Assembly: GCA_028288395.1 (NCBI GenBank)
Contig: JAQBNV010000634.1
Coordinates: 1-6,701, forward strand
Direction of reading: 5' to 3'
Length of the DNA: 6,701 bases
Source: Adhaeribacter sp.
Lineage (GTDB): Bacteria; Bacteroidota; Bacteroidia; Cytophagales; Hymenobacteraceae
Shown piece by piece: positions 1 through 6,029 of this stretch (its first letter is position 1; each line of letters starts with the position of its first letter). The notes below the pieces were generated by a model. It searched no databases. It was given only the letters and a program-made list of their open reading frames with translations, and was not told the origin of the DNA. The position numbers and the translations under genes were made by a program.

Positions 1-503
1 TTTACGGCTTCAACAACGATTTTTCTTACAAGAACTTCGACTTCAATTTTCAGTTAACCGGTTCACATGGTGCTAAAACTTTCAGCTTCTTTAAACGGAT
101 GGTGGGCATTTACCACGGCGACCGCAATGGCCGGGATAAACTAAACGACCGCTGGCGTTCCGAAACGGAAGTAGGTAGTGGTGATATTTTACGCGCCAAC
201 CGCGATCCGAAAGGCTTACAAAAAGAGCCTTCGAGCTACTGGGTTGAGAATGCTTCTTACCTGCGCATCCGCAACGTAACGCTGGGTTATAATTTTAATG
301 ATGCCGTCCTGCAACGCATTAAGATGAAAGCTTTACGCCTTTACATAACCGGCCAGAACCTGTATACCTTCACCAAATATCCCGGCTACGATCCTGAAAC
401 CAGCAGTGAGGTTACCGAAACCTCTGGTTTATCGCGGGGCGGCGATTATCTGGGATATCCGGCTGCCCGCTCCTTCATCGCGGGACTTAATGTAATTTTT
501 TAG
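1..503 (+). CDS. SusC/RagA-family TonB-dependent outer-membrane transporter, C-terminal part (5' end outside window)
   Basis: The reading frame is open from base 3 to the stop at 501-503 and gives the last 166 residues of a protein whose family members are usually about 1000 residues, so only the end of the beta-barrel is present. The fragment shows the usual SusC ending: an 'NDFSYKNFDFNF' strand, a 'WVENASYLRIRNVTLGYNF' strand pair, the 'LRLYITGQNLYTFTKYPGYDPE' stretch, and a terminal 'YPAARSFIAGLNVIF' strand ending in phenylalanine, as outer-membrane barrels do. SusC proteins import oligosaccharides or other nutrients across the outer membrane using TonB energy, with a SusD lipoprotein as lid. 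The next gene is a SusD partner 16 bases downstream, so the two are almost certainly co-transcribed. The plug domain and any N-terminal carboxypeptidase-like extension lie outside the window, so substrate cannot be predicted. Confidence 0.95.
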   Translation, partial: YGFNNDFSYKNFDFNFQLTGSHGAKTFSFFKRMVGIYHGDRNGRDKLNDRWRSETEVGSGDILRANRDPKGLQKEPSSYWVENASYLRIRNVTLGYNFNDAVLQRIKMKALRLYITGQNLYTFTKYPGYDPETSSEVTETSGLSRGGDYLGYPAARSFIAGLNVIF

Positions 504-519
504 CATCAGGTTTAAGAAA

Positions 520-2028
520 ATGAAGAAAATATATTTATTAGGTATAATAAGTCTTTTGGCTTTTTCTTGTAAAGAAGATTTCATTAATCTGCAGCCCATT
601 TCGGATATGAATGCGGGCATCTTTTACAAGACCGAAAAAGATATGAACCAGGCGGTATTGTCGCCTTACGCTTCCTTGCGGAATCTATACAACCAAAATT
701 TTATTTATGTAAGCGAGATCCGGTCAGATAATACTACTTTTTCGTGGGTACCGGGCAATTCCAAAGACATGACCTCTATCGATAATTTCGGTGATCCCCT
801 GCTATCGGATAACACTTTCGTAACCAGTGTCTGGAATGATAGCTACAACACCATTTTGCGGAGCAATATTGTGCTGGATAAAATAGAGGCCGTGTCGTTT
901 ACCGATAATAAATTAAAGGAGCAATACAAAGCGGAAGCCAGGTTTATCCGGGCGCTGGTATATTTCTGGCTGGTGCGGGTTTACGGCGATGTGCCCAAAG
1001 TTGAACACCAATTAAGCGTGCAGGAAGCTTATACCATCGGGCGGTCTTCTACCGAAGAAATCTATAATTTTATTGTAGAGGATTTAAAGTTTGCCGAAGC
1101 CAATTTGCCGGTCAGCTATGCCGCCGTAGATAAAGGTCGGGTTACGGTGGGCGGTGCCAAAGGTTTGCTGGCTAAAGTGTATATGACCATGGCCGGTTAT
1201 CCGCTTAAAAAAGGAGCACCGTTTTATACCCTCGCCGAAGCAAAAGCCCTGGAAGTAATTAACATGCCGCAATATTCGCTGGTGCCCGATTACAAAGCCT
1301 TATTCGACGTTACGAAGGAAAATAGTGCCGAATCGTTGTTCGAAATTCAGTATAAAAAAGGAGGAACCAATACCGGTAGTCCCTGGAACAACGATTTTGC
1401 CCCGCGTTTTTCAAATAAAGAAGTAGTACAGGTAGGCGATAAGAGCGGCTTTAACGCGCCAACGCCCGATATGTCGAAGGCCTATGAACCCGGCGATCCG
1501 CGTAAATCTATTTCGATGAGCGATGGCTACGTGGCGGTACCGGGCGGCCAAACCGTAAACGAAAAGTATGTAAGAAAATATTATGATGTTTCTTTCAGTG
1601 GTTCGGATAACGACAATAACTGGATAGAACTGCGACTGGGCGATATTTATTTGTTATACGCCGAAGCCTTGGTGCGCCAGGGCAAACAACAAAACGTAGC
1701 ACTTACTTACCTGAATAAAATCCGGCAGCGCGCCCGCAACAGCACCGGCGGCAACCCCAATATTTTGCCGGATTATGCGCCATTTAGTTCTGATGCGGCA
1801 TTTCTTTTAGCTATTGAAAAAGAGCGCCGGGTAGAACTGGCATTCGAAAACCACCGCTGGTTTGATTTGGTCCGGACCGAGCGCGCCAAAGCTGTGATGA
1901 CGGCCGAACAAAAAGAACAGAATGGTTTTAACCCGGCGACATGGAAAGATAACATGTTGTTATTCCCGATTCCGCTGCAGGTAATTCAGTCTAACCCCGA
2001 AAAAATAAATCAAAATCCAGGCTATTAA
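520..2028 (+). CDS. SusD/RagB-family nutrient-binding outer-membrane lipoprotein
   Basis: This is a complete 502-residue protein, normal for the SusD family. Residues 1-16 form a lipoprotein signal peptide with lipobox-like LAFSC, and Cys17 is the lipidation site. The residues after it, K-E-D, resemble the K-(D/E)2 surface-export signal described in some Bacteroidota lipoproteins. The SusD tetratricopeptide-type helices are recognisable: 'RFIRALVYFWLVRVYGDVPK' at 141-160, 'WIELRLGDIYLLYAEALVRQGK' at 368-389, 'ALTYLNKIRQRA' at 394-405, and 'EKERRVELAFENHRWFDLVR' at 433-452. The end, 'LLFPIPLQVIQSNPEKINQNPGY', is the classic C-terminus. SusD proteins sit on the cell surface as the lid of the SusC porin and bind the incoming glycan. 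The start at 520 is chosen because it begins the signal peptide and lies 16 bases after the SusC stop. A terminator-like hairpin begins 7 bases after the stop codon. The ligand is not predictable from sequence alone. Confidence 0.96.
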   Translation: MKKIYLLGIISLLAFSCKEDFINLQPISDMNAGIFYKTEKDMNQAVLSPYASLRNLYNQNFIYVSEIRSDNTTFSWVPGNSKDMTSIDNFGDPLLSDNTFVTSVWNDSYNTILRSNIVLDKIEAVSFTDNKLKEQYKAEARFIRALVYFWLVRVYGDVPKVEHQLSVQEAYTIGRSSTEEIYNFIVEDLKFAEANLPVSYAAVDKGRVTVGGAKGLLAKVYMTMAGYPLKKGAPFYTLAEAKALEVINMPQYSLVPDYKALFDVTKENSAESLFEIQYKKGGTNTGSPWNNDFAPRFSNKEVVQVGDKSGFNAPTPDMSKAYEPGDPRKSISMSDGYVAVPGGQTVNEKYVRKYYDVSFSGSDNDNNWIELRLGDIYLLYAEALVRQGKQQNVALTYLNKIRQRARNSTGGNPNILPDYAPFSSDAAFLLAIEKERRVELAFENHRWFDLVRTERAKAVMTAEQKEQNGFNPATWKDNMLLFPIPLQVIQSNPEKINQNPGY

Positions 2029-2034
2029 TAAGCA

Positions 2035-2088
2035 GGGTGCGCCTTTCTGCCACGGTATAAATATCGGCTAGAAGGCCACCCATTTTTT
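2035..2088 (+). terminator. Bulged stem-loop plus T6 after susD-like gene; probable intrinsic terminator or attenuator
   Basis: The left arm is GGGTG (2035-2039), bulged C, GCC (2041-2043), bulged T, TTCT (2045-2048), GCC (2049-2051). It pairs with GGC (2066-2068), bulged T, AGAA (2070-2073), GGC (2074-2076), CACCC (2077-2081). This gives 15 base pairs with three single-base bulges around a 14-base loop. One A and then six T residues (2083-2088) follow at once, which is the form of a rho-independent terminator. It lies between the transporter pair and the first enzyme gene. It may end a susCD transcript or let only part of the transcription through to the enzymes. Strength was judged by eye, with no folding energy computed. 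Confidence 0.65.
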
Positions 2089-2107
2089 AAGTTACAAAAC
2101 AAAATAT

Positions 2108-2920
2108 ATGAACAATAGAAAAATAATTTTTAACCAGCCCGGAGCGGGGTACTCTTTAGGTGCATTATTGTTGCTGTTTGCCTTATTGTTAAACAACCCC
2201 ATAATTGCCTTGGCCCAGAAGACCACTGCCGGAAAAGGAACGGCCGGACTCAACACGCTTACACCAAAAGAAAAAAGTGCCGGCTGGAAGTTACTCTTCG
2301 ATGGTAAATCGACGGACGCCTGGACGGGCACCAAAGGCAACGGCTTTCCGGAGAAAGGCTGGGTGGTAGAAAACGGTATTCTTACGGTGTTGGGCGCTAC
2401 CGACGATAGTCATGCCAGCGGCGGCGATATTATTACGAAAGAGCTATACGGCAACTTTGAATTGGCCCTGGAGTTTAAAATCCCGAAGGGTGCCAATAGC
2501 GGCATTAAATATTTTGTAGTAAATAATTTCCCGAACCAGAAAGGCAATTATTTGGGCCTGGAGTACCAGATAATAGACGACGCCAACCACGCCGATGCCA
2601 AATTAGGCGTGAACGGCAACCGTACTTTAGCTTCTTTGTATGATTTAATTCCGGCTAAAAATAAAAAAGCGAACCCCGTAGGTCAATGGAACCAGGTTAA
2701 AATTGTGGTAAAAGGCAACCACGTAGAACATTGGTTAAACGGCACCAAGGTAGTAGAATTTGAGCGCGGCAGCGACGAGTTCCGGAAATTGGTGGCTGCC
2801 AGTAAATACAAAGATTTGCAAGGCTTCGGCGAAATGGCTAAAGGCCACATTTTATTGCAGGGCCACGGCGATACGGTACATTACCGCAATATCAAAATCC
2901 GGAACCTGGAAAATATTTAA
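2108..2920 (+). CDS. Exported DUF1080 / 3-keto-disaccharide hydrolase-family protein
   Basis: This 270-residue protein has a long Sec signal peptide. The basic start and the hydrophobic stretch 'LGALLLLFALLLNNPIIALA' (17-36) end in an ALA site, with Gln37 as the predicted first mature residue. The rest is one DUF1080 domain (Pfam 3-keto-disaccharide hydrolase, concanavalin-like fold). It has 'GWKLLFDGKSTDAW' at 59-72, 'GGDIITKELYGNFELALEFK' at 105-124, 'GANSGIKYF' at 128-136, 'GLEYQIIDD' at 150-158, 'GQWNQVKIVVKGNHVEHWLNG' at 192-212, and 'LLQGHGDTVHYRNIKIRN' at 249-266. Family members act on 3-keto-glycosides, cleaving the glycosidic bond after another enzyme has oxidised C3. Some do this by elimination rather than plain hydrolysis. 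The next gene encodes a Gfo/Idh/MocA dehydrogenase, the expected partner that makes the keto substrate. The likely location is the periplasm. The family assignment is secure, but the exact reaction (hydrolase or lyase) and the sugar are inferred. Confidence 0.92.
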   Translation: MNNRKIIFNQPGAGYSLGALLLLFALLLNNPIIALAQKTTAGKGTAGLNTLTPKEKSAGWKLLFDGKSTDAWTGTKGNGFPEKGWVVENGILTVLGATDDSHASGGDIITKELYGNFELALEFKIPKGANSGIKYFVVNNFPNQKGNYLGLEYQIIDDANHADAKLGVNGNRTLASLYDLIPAKNKKANPVGQWNQVKIVVKGNHVEHWLNGTKVVEFERGSDEFRKLVAASKYKDLQGFGEMAKGHILLQGHGDTVHYRNIKIRNLENI

Positions 2921-2951
2921 GGTCGGAAATAAGCATATTAGAGTAGAAAAA

Positions 2952-2969
2952 ATAAGCATAAGCATAAGC
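2952..2969 (+). repeat. Three tandem copies of the hexamer ATAAGC
   Basis: Three perfect head-to-tail ATAAGC units lie in the 63-base gap between the DUF1080 gene and the oxidoreductase start. A fourth, isolated copy is at 2929-2934. The gap is A-rich and shows no hairpin, so the two genes are probably on one transcript. The repeat sits 14 bases before the ATG and could vary in copy number by replication slippage, which would change the spacing in the leader. No function is shown by the sequence. Confidence 0.6.
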
Positions 2970-2983
2970 AAAAAGAAAGTAGC

Positions 2984-4345
2984 ATGAATAACGAACAAGA
3001 CAATTCTCGCCGGGAGTTTATAAAGAAAGCCGGATTAGGAACTATCGGTCTGACTATTGGCGGCACCGCCTTTGGATTTAGTGCCAAGAGTTACAACCGC
3101 ATTATCGGCGCCAATGAATTGGTGCGCATTGCCACCATCGGGGTGAATAGCCGGGGCAACAGTATGGGGCGCACCATTGCGGGGCAGAAAAATGCGGAAG
3201 TAGCCACCGTATGCGATGTGGATGAAAGAGCCATTCCCAAGGCCATCAAGAGCATTATGGAAACAAAGGCGAAGACTACCCCTAAATCTGAAAAAGATTG
3301 CCGCAAGGTTTTGGCCGATAAATCTATTGATGCTATTTATATTGCCACCCCCGATCACTGGCATTCGCCTCTGACTATTATGGGTTGTCAGGCCGGCAAG
3401 CACGTGTACGTGGAAAAACCGCTGAGCCATAACCCCCGGGAAGGTGAGTTGGCAATTGCCGCCGCCCGTAAGTATAACAAGGTGGTGCAGATGGGAGCCC
3501 AGCGCCGCTCCGCGCCTATCCTGACGCAAGGAATTAAGAAGTTGCACGAGGGTATCATTGGCCGGGTGTATTTGGCTAAAACCTGGTACACCAATAACCG
3601 CAAGGCTACTTATTTGAAGCCGGGCACGGTACCTTCCTGGCTTGATTATGAATTATGGCAAGGACCTGCGCCCCGACAAGCTTATAAAGAAGGTTTAATT
3701 CATTACGAGTGGCATTGGTTCTGGCATTATGGAACCGGCGAAGCCCTTAATAATGGTACCCATGAAGTAGATGTAGCGCGTTGGGGATTAGGCGTAGATT
3801 ATCCAATCCGGGTAAGTTCAATGGGGGGGCGTTACCAGTTTAAAGACGATTGGGAAACCCCAGATACCCAGGCCGTAATCATTGATTACCCCGGGCGGAT
3901 TTCGTTAATGTGGGAATGCCGGAGTTCAAATGGACGGAAAATTGAGGGTCAGGACCGGGGTATTATTTTTTATGGCGAAAAAGGCAGCCTGGATACCGGT
4001 CACGACGGTTATCGGGTTTACGATCAGGAAGGAAAACTTTTACAGGATGTTAAAGCAAATGAAACGGCCAGTCTGGAAGGCCGTAATACAGCCAGCCCCA
4101 GCTTGGGCATGGACAGCCTGCACGTAGCCGATTTCCTCGATGCCATTAAGAATAACCGGCGGCCGAATTGCGATGTGGAACTGGGCCACAAGAGTACCGT
4201 GGCGATGCAGCTAGGGAACATCGCCTGGCGGGTAGGCCGCGACTTGAAAATCGACCCCAAGAATGGCCATATTATCGGCGATAAAGAAGCCGAGAAATTA
4301 TGGAGCCGCGAGTACGAAAAAGGCTGGGAGCCCAAGATTGCTTAA
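2984..4345 (+). CDS. Tat-exported Gfo/Idh/MocA-family NAD(P)-dependent sugar oxidoreductase
   Basis: The protein has 453 residues, typical for the secreted branch of this family. Residues 8-14 (SRREFIK) are a strong twin-arginine motif with R9 and R10, followed by a glycine-rich hydrophobic segment. The protein is therefore expected to fold and bind its nicotinamide cofactor in the cytoplasm before Tat export. The Rossmann fold starts near residue 48 (RIATIGVNSRG, a GxGxxG variant). The 'ATPDHWHSPL' motif is at 121-130, and 'EKPLSHN' at 144-150 carries the conserved Lys145. 'YEWHWFWHYGTGEALNNG' (241-258) runs into 'THEVDVARWGLG' (259-270), with His260 and Asp263 as catalytic candidates. The C-terminal half matches the usual substrate domain. 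Relatives oxidise or reduce sugar hydroxyls, and members next to DUF1080 genes commonly make 3-keto sugars. The sugar, the position oxidised and NAD versus NADP cannot be read from the sequence. How the cofactor is recycled outside the cytoplasm is unclear. Confidence 0.93.
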   Translation: MNNEQDNSRREFIKKAGLGTIGLTIGGTAFGFSAKSYNRIIGANELVRIATIGVNSRGNSMGRTIAGQKNAEVATVCDVDERAIPKAIKSIMETKAKTTPKSEKDCRKVLADKSIDAIYIATPDHWHSPLTIMGCQAGKHVYVEKPLSHNPREGELAIAAARKYNKVVQMGAQRRSAPILTQGIKKLHEGIIGRVYLAKTWYTNNRKATYLKPGTVPSWLDYELWQGPAPRQAYKEGLIHYEWHWFWHYGTGEALNNGTHEVDVARWGLGVDYPIRVSSMGGRYQFKDDWETPDTQAVIIDYPGRISLMWECRSSNGRKIEGQDRGIIFYGEKGSLDTGHDGYRVYDQEGKLLQDVKANETASLEGRNTASPSLGMDSLHVADFLDAIKNNRRPNCDVELGHKSTVAMQLGNIAWRVGRDLKIDPKNGHIIGDKEAEKLWSREYEKGWEPKIA

Positions 4346-4355
4346 TTTCTGATAT

Positions 4356-4420
4356 TTTATGGCTTGCACCGCTCTAGTTTGACAAACTGGTCTGCTAATT
4401 TGGGGCAAGCCATAAATTTT
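4356..4420 (+). terminator. Long inverted repeat with internal hairpin and T-tract; possible terminator, perhaps bidirectional
   Basis: TTTATGGCTTGC (4356-4367) is perfectly complementary to GCAAGCCATAAA (4405-4416), a 12-base-pair stem. Beyond one mismatch, two further C-G pairs (4369-4370 with 4402-4403) continue it inward. The long loop holds a second hairpin, AGTTT (4376-4380) with AAACT (4384-4388). Four T residues (4417-4420) follow the right arm. It begins 10 bases after the oxidoreductase stop codon, as a terminator would, and the A/T-rich stem ends could make it work in both directions. The loop is longer than in a standard intrinsic terminator, so it may instead be an RNA-processing or mRNA-stabilising structure. 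Confidence 0.5.
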
Positions 4421-4451
4421 ATCTGAAAGCCACAATAATTAAAATGTAGAG

Positions 4452-4898
4452 ATGATAACCAGGAGAGATATTTCTATTGCTTTTATTACCATGGGTGTTA
4501 CGCTGTGTGCGGTAGCGGTTACTTATTCCCAGGATAATGTTTTAATGAAATCATCCGCCTTCGACTGGAATCAGGTAGACGTAAAACCGACCAAAACCGG
4601 ATTCTCCCGACGGCTTTTCAGAGGTCGAACGGCTACCCTCGATGAACTGGAGTGTCATATTACTACTTTGAAATCAGGTGAGGCATCCCATGCGCCGCAC
4701 CAGCATCTGCAAGAAGAGATTATGATTATAAAAGAAGGATTGGTGGAAACCCTGGTAAACGGACAGTTAAACAGAGTCGGGCCCGGCTCTGTTATATTCC
4801 AGGCTTCAAACCAAATGCACAATATAAAAAACGTTGGGGATGCACCCGCCACCTATCACGTTTTTAGCTGGCACTCGCCGGGTATGTTAAAAAAATAA
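4452..4898 (+). CDS. Small exported cupin-domain protein
   Basis: This 148-residue protein is a single conserved-barrel cupin behind an N-terminal signal. The start MITRRDISIAF has a twin arginine (R4, R5) in a Tat-like context and a hydrophobic run. A likely cut before Gln27 (TYS|Q) follows. Cupin motif 1 is complete: Gly76, His83, His85, Glu89 and Gly96 in the G-x6-HxH-x3-E-x6-G pattern. Motif 2 is also present, with 'GPGSVIF' at 110-116, then His123 and Asn127. The four usual metal ligands (H83, H85, E89, H123) are therefore intact, and a metal-dependent activity is plausible. Small cupins include sugar isomerases, epimerases, lyases, dioxygenases and non-enzymatic binders, and nothing here singles one out. 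It lies between two sugar-enzyme genes, so a role in the same pathway is inferred. A start-stop pair ATGTAG just upstream (4444-4449) is probably chance. Confidence 0.88.
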   Translation: MITRRDISIAFITMGVTLCAVAVTYSQDNVLMKSSAFDWNQVDVKPTKTGFSRRLFRGRTATLDELECHITTLKSGEASHAPHQHLQEEIMIIKEGLVETLVNGQLNRVGPGSVIFQASNQMHNIKNVGDAPATYHVFSWHSPGMLKK

Positions 4899-5054
4899 AG
4901 CAAAAAATTAACCGCATTACCAAAATGCTGTCTTGGCTTTCGGCAGCTATAATAAATCAGGTTTGTTTCATTACCTGCCAGGAGAACGTGGTAGGCGAAA
5001 GTAAATTAATCATTATCTTAAAGGCCTGGTGCCATTTTTATCATCTCAATATTT

Positions 5055-5918
5055 ATGTTAAAAATTTATTCCTTTCTCATTTTTATTATCACCTTCATTG
5101 CCGTTCCGGATACAGTTTTGGCGCAGGCAGGCAAATTGCTTTTTCCGCAAACGCCGGGTTTGGTTTCCTACACCCACCGCAAAAGCTTCGAGAAAGATGT
5201 TCCGGCTACACTTGATACCATTAAGGCGCTGGGAATTACCGATATGGAATTTTCTAATTTGTTCGGCAAAACGCCGGAAGACCTAAAGAAACTACTGGAT
5301 GAACGTAATATAAAATGCTCTTCATTTGGCGTCAGCTACGACGAACTGGTGAATAAAACCGAAGAAGTGGCCCGCAAGGCTAAAGTGCTCGGTGCTTCTT
5401 ACGTGCGGGTCGCCTGGATTCCGCATAAAGCGCCTTTTGAACTCGAAGATGCCCAAAAAGCCGTAGCGGATTTTAACCGAGCCGGTAAAATATTAAAAGA
5501 AGGGCACGGCTTAACCTTTTGCTACCACAACCATGGCTACGAATTTCAACCCTATCAGAAAGGTACCTACTTCGATTATATCGTGCAGAACACCAATCCC
5601 CAATATGTCTCTTTTGAGCTGGATATTTTATGGGCATTTCATCCCGGCCAGGATCCGGCGCAATTGTTGAAAAAATACGGTACCCGGTTTAAACTAATGC
5701 ACCTGAAAGACTTGCGAAAAGGAGTAAAGGGCGATTTTACCGGATCAACATCAGTCGAGAACGACGTTGCCCTGGGTACCGGGCAAATAAATATTCCGGC
5801 GGTATTAAAAGCGGCCAAAAAAGCAGGCATTCAGCATTATTACATCGAGGATGAAAGTAGCGCTAAAAGTGTACAAGTGCCCCAAACGATGACGTATCTG
5901 AAAAGTTTAAAAGAATAA
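5055..5918 (+). CDS. Exported sugar phosphate isomerase/epimerase-like TIM-barrel protein (AP endonuclease 2 fold)
   Basis: The protein has 287 residues. Residues 1-23 form a Sec signal peptide with a strongly hydrophobic core ('IYSFLIFIITFIAV') and a VLA site, leaving Gln24 as the mature N-terminus. The start at 5055 is chosen because it begins this signal. The remainder is a xylose isomerase-like TIM barrel of normal length. It has 'TIKALGITDMEFS' at 55-67, 'YVRVAWIPHKAPF' at 116-128, 'CYHNHGYEF' at 156-164, 'FELDILWAFHPGQDP' at 187-201, 'LMHLKDLRKG' at 214-223, and 'YYIEDESS' at 262-269. Candidate metal or catalytic residues are H158, H160, E163, D190, H216 and E265 or E267. Despite the family name, an exported member is unlikely to use sugar phosphates. 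Members beside DUF1080 and Gfo/Idh/MocA genes are linked to processing 3-keto sugars, for example hydrating a 2-hydroxy-3-keto-glycal or isomerising the keto sugar. That link is inferred from context. It lies 156 bases after the cupin gene. Confidence 0.92.
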   Translation: MLKIYSFLIFIITFIAVPDTVLAQAGKLLFPQTPGLVSYTHRKSFEKDVPATLDTIKALGITDMEFSNLFGKTPEDLKKLLDERNIKCSSFGVSYDELVNKTEEVARKAKVLGASYVRVAWIPHKAPFELEDAQKAVADFNRAGKILKEGHGLTFCYHNHGYEFQPYQKGTYFDYIVQNTNPQYVSFELDILWAFHPGQDPAQLLKKYGTRFKLMHLKDLRKGVKGDFTGSTSVENDVALGTGQINIPAVLKAAKKAGIQHYYIEDESSAKSVQVPQTMTYLKSLKE

Positions 5919-6029
5919 ATTCTTTGGGAATAACTATGCAACCGGTTTTTTCCTAATCTGATTAATGGCAATCCGGTCGGCCCGCCCGATTATAAGAAAG
6001 CATTAACCCTCTTGATAGCCTTTTTAGAA

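Noticed and set aside
2760..2987. A 75-codon plus-strand open frame overlapping the end of the DUF1080 gene
   Set aside because: It is out of frame with conserved DUF1080 motifs, and its tail merely translates the A-rich hexamer repeat.
3035..3547. A 170-codon open frame on the minus strand inside the oxidoreductase gene
   Set aside because: It lies fully antisense to a well-conserved coding region, has no recognisable domain, and its composition is that of a codon-bias shadow.
4379..4384. A perfect TTGACA, like a sigma-70 -35 box
   Set aside because: It has no -10 box at proper spacing, lies in the loop of the inverted repeat, and Bacteroidota use a different promoter consensus.
4444..4449. 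A start-stop ATGTAG just before the cupin ATG
   Set aside because: Such a minimal upstream frame is expected by chance, and nothing else suggests translational control.
4927..4947. A small hairpin GCTGTC / GGCAGC after the cupin gene
   Set aside because: Only six pairs including one wobble and no T-tract follow, so it is too weak to call a terminator.
4948..4953. A perfect TATAAT between the cupin and TIM-barrel genes
   Set aside because: No -35 partner is at usual spacing, and the Bacteroidota -7 element TAnnTTTG is absent nearby, so it is likely chance in A/T-rich DNA.
4925..5215. A 96-codon plus-strand open frame starting in the gap before the TIM-barrel gene
   Set aside because: More than half overlaps the clear signal peptide and N-terminus of the TIM-barrel protein in another frame, and the protein shows no domain or coherent signal.
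5941..5951. AACCGGTT palindrome running into T residues after the TIM-barrel gene
   Set aside because: The palindrome is 8 bases with no loop, so it cannot form a useful terminator hairpin.
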